64,000 bases of DNA from an uncultured Clostridia bacterium. GTDB taxonomy: Bacteria; Bacillota; Clostridia; Oscillospirales; Ruminococcaceae. The stretch lies in the NCBI GenBank assembly GCA_947168885.1, contig CAMVNQ010000005.1, positions 62,001-126,000 of the forward strand, in the 5' to 3' direction. Position numbers and translations under genes: made by a program. Positions 62,756 to 64,000 of the stretch are shown here, one piece after another; the stretch's first letter is position 1; every line of letters begins with the position of its first letter. The notes beneath the pieces were generated by a model. The model made no database searches, was not told where the DNA came from, and saw only the letters and a list, made by a program, of their open reading frames with translations.

Positions 62756-64000
62756 ATGGCGAGCACAAAAGACCTGACTGTCGGCGAGCCCGGAAAAGTC
62801 CTGCGGATGTTCTGCCTGCCTATGTTCGGGAGTATCATATTCCAGCAGCTGTATAATCTTGCGGACAGTTTCGTCGCAGGTAAACTTATTGGCGAGGAAG
62901 CTCTCGCAGCAGTCGGCAACAGCTATGAGATAACACTGATATTCATAGCTTTCGCATTCGGCTGCAATATCGGCTGTTCGGTGATAGTTTCCCAGCTTTT
63001 CGGCGCAAAGAAACTTTCGGAAATGAAGACGGCTGTATATACCTCTCTGTTCTCGACCGGTGCTGTGTGCGTTGTATTAATGACAGCAGGTATGCTGCTG
63101 AGCGAAACACTGCTTCGTATGATAAGGACACCGGATAACATACTTTCCGACTCTCTGCTTTATCTGAACATTTACATAATGAGCCTTCCGTTCGTGTTTT
63201 TCTATAATGTCGCAACCGGAATATTCTCGGCAATGGGAGATTCACAGACGCCGTTCATCTTTCTCGCGGTATCCTCTACCGTGAATGTCGGTATGGACAT
63301 ACTATTCGTGGCATCTTTCGGAATGGGAGTCGCCGGTGTCGCGTGGGCAACGTTCATCTGCCAGGGTGTAAGCTGCATACTCGCAGTGATCGTTGTTCTT
63401 AAACGGCTTTCACGTATCGAAACGGAAGGAAAAGTAATACTTTTCTCAAGGAAGATACTCGGCAGAATAGCGTCTATAGCAATACCAAGCACACTTCAGC
63501 AGAGCTTCATTTCTGTCGGCAACATTCTGATACAGGGTGTCATCAACGGCTTCGGTTCCGGCACTATCGCAGGGTACGCTGCCGCAGTAAAGCTCAACAA
63601 TCTTGTTATAACATCACTCACTACCCTTGGCAACGGAGTCTCAAACTTTACCGCGCAGAATATCGGAGCGGGAAAGAACGAACGTATAAATGCCGGTTTC
63701 AAAGCAGCGCTGAAACTTGTATGGGCACTGTCACTTCCGATAGCACTTCTGTATTTCTTCGCAGGCGAACCTCTCATACGGCTGTTCATGGACGAGCCGA
63801 CCGACACTGCCGTGCAGACCGGAATAACATTTCTGCGGATAGTGTCACCATTCTACGTCATAGCTTCCGTGAAACTTGCAGCAGACGGAGTACTTCGCGG
63901 CGCAGGTCTGATGGGACGATTCATGACCGCAACATTCACAGATCTGATACTGCGTGTAGTACTCGCGTTCGTGCTTTCACCCGTGTTCGGTTCGACCGGT
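62756..64000 (+). CDS. MATE family efflux transporter (3' end outside window)
   Basis: The open frame runs from ATG 62756 to the window end (415 codons, no stop). AAGGAG lies seven bases upstream. The start TVGEPGKVLRMFCLPMFGSIIFQQLYNLADSFVAGKLIGEEALAAVG is the typical MATE N-terminus, and multiple helices follow with the pseudo-repeat at about residue 240 (IASIAIPSTLQQSFISVGNILIQGVING). MATE proteins export cationic drugs or metabolites by Na+/H+ antiport. Families normally have about 440-460 residues, so only the last helix or so is missing. Specificity unknown. Confidence 0.93.
   Translation, partial: MASTKDLTVGEPGKVLRMFCLPMFGSIIFQQLYNLADSFVAGKLIGEEALAAVGNSYEITLIFIAFAFGCNIGCSVIVSQLFGAKKLSEMKTAVYTSLFSTGAVCVVLMTAGMLLSETLLRMIRTPDNILSDSLLYLNIYIMSLPFVFFYNVATGIFSAMGDSQTPFIFLAVSSTVNVGMDILFVASFGMGVAGVAWATFICQGVSCILAVIVVLKRLSRIETEGKVILFSRKILGRIASIAIPSTLQQSFISVGNILIQGVINGFGSGTIAGYAAAVKLNNLVITSLTTLGNGVSNFTAQNIGAGKNERINAGFKAALKLVWALSLPIALLYFFAGEPLIRLFMDEPTDTAVQTGITFLRIVSPFYVIASVKLAADGVLRGAGLMGRFMTATFTDLILRVVLAFVLSPVFGSTG

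Noticed and set aside
1-64000. tRNA, rRNA, CRISPR array, transposase, prophage or integrase genes
   Set aside because: Reading both strands showed no cloverleaf-like conserved arms, spaced repeats or recognisable mobile-element proteins; subtle RNA genes could still be missed by eye.

Overview
The window looks like a chromosomal segment of an anaerobic, fibre-degrading Firmicute of the class Clostridia, most likely Oscillospirales and close to Ruminococcus. Grounds: strong AGGAGG-type ribosome binding sites and TTGACA/TATAAT promoters; the miaB-ylbF-mutS-mutL-miaA-hfq gene order; the clostridial one-chain PurL; SpoIVFB-like and TIGR03960/DUF2344 radical-SAM neighbours; many lipoproteins; and a xylan-use locus. 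I see no rRNA, tRNA, CRISPR array, insertion sequence or prophage. All names rest on recognising motifs by eye, without database searches.

Layout. (1) 1-11 kb, minus strand: mismatch repair and tRNA modification genes (miaB, ylbF, mutS, mutL, miaA, start of hfq) mixed with dcd, a GNAT acetyltransferase, a DUF3795 protein and membrane/lipoproteins. (2) 11-17 kb: ribosome hibernation factor hpf (plus); a PNPOx-like/XRE/ImmA operon; a YjfB-like motility peptide; then tig-clpP-clpX. (3) 17-26.8 kb, minus: metallophosphoesterase, thrC, yraN, rnhB, rbgA, lepB and rplS with a structured leader, then a DUF2344/TIGR03960 pair and a tight BofA-like/SpoIVFA-like/SpoIVFB-like trio. (4) 26.8-35.5 kb: purL, a lipoprotein, a polar amino-acid ABC transporter, a palindromic element and a cytosolic GH13 amylase. 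(5) 35.7-41.3 kb: a chemoreceptor, a cassette of two Gly-pentad repeat proteins (one with an XRE domain) plus a 47-residue membrane peptide, and a degenerate-GGDEF/EAL protein. (6) 41.6-54 kb: a xylan locus with sugar-binding lipoprotein, GH10 xylanase lipoprotein, GH67 alpha-glucuronidase, SGNH acetylesterase, GH3 beta-xylosidase, AraC regulator, CE1-type esterase and a DMT-family transporter. (7) 54-60 kb: an FtsX-type ABC transporter with two-component system, ending abruptly against a 3'-truncated HD-GYP gene. (8) 61-64 kb: a surface protein with a 159-bp exact internal repeat and an NPATG anchor, then the start of a MATE transporter.

How it fits together. GH10 and the binding lipoprotein would work outside the cell, cutting xylan and capturing oligomers. 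GH67, the acetylesterase, GH3 and the CE1 esterase have no signal peptide and would finish de-branching and hydrolysis in the cytosol. The AraC protein sits in the middle. An exact 12-mer, TTCGCAAAAAAT, lies upstream of the xylanase promoter, upstream of the GH3 operon and inside the spacer of the araC promoter, and related sites precede the DMT transporter, suggesting one small regulon with autorepression. The least familiar unit is the Gly-pentad repeat/XRE/mini-peptide cassette at 37.8-39.5 kb, which has its own promoter and a palindromic candidate operator.
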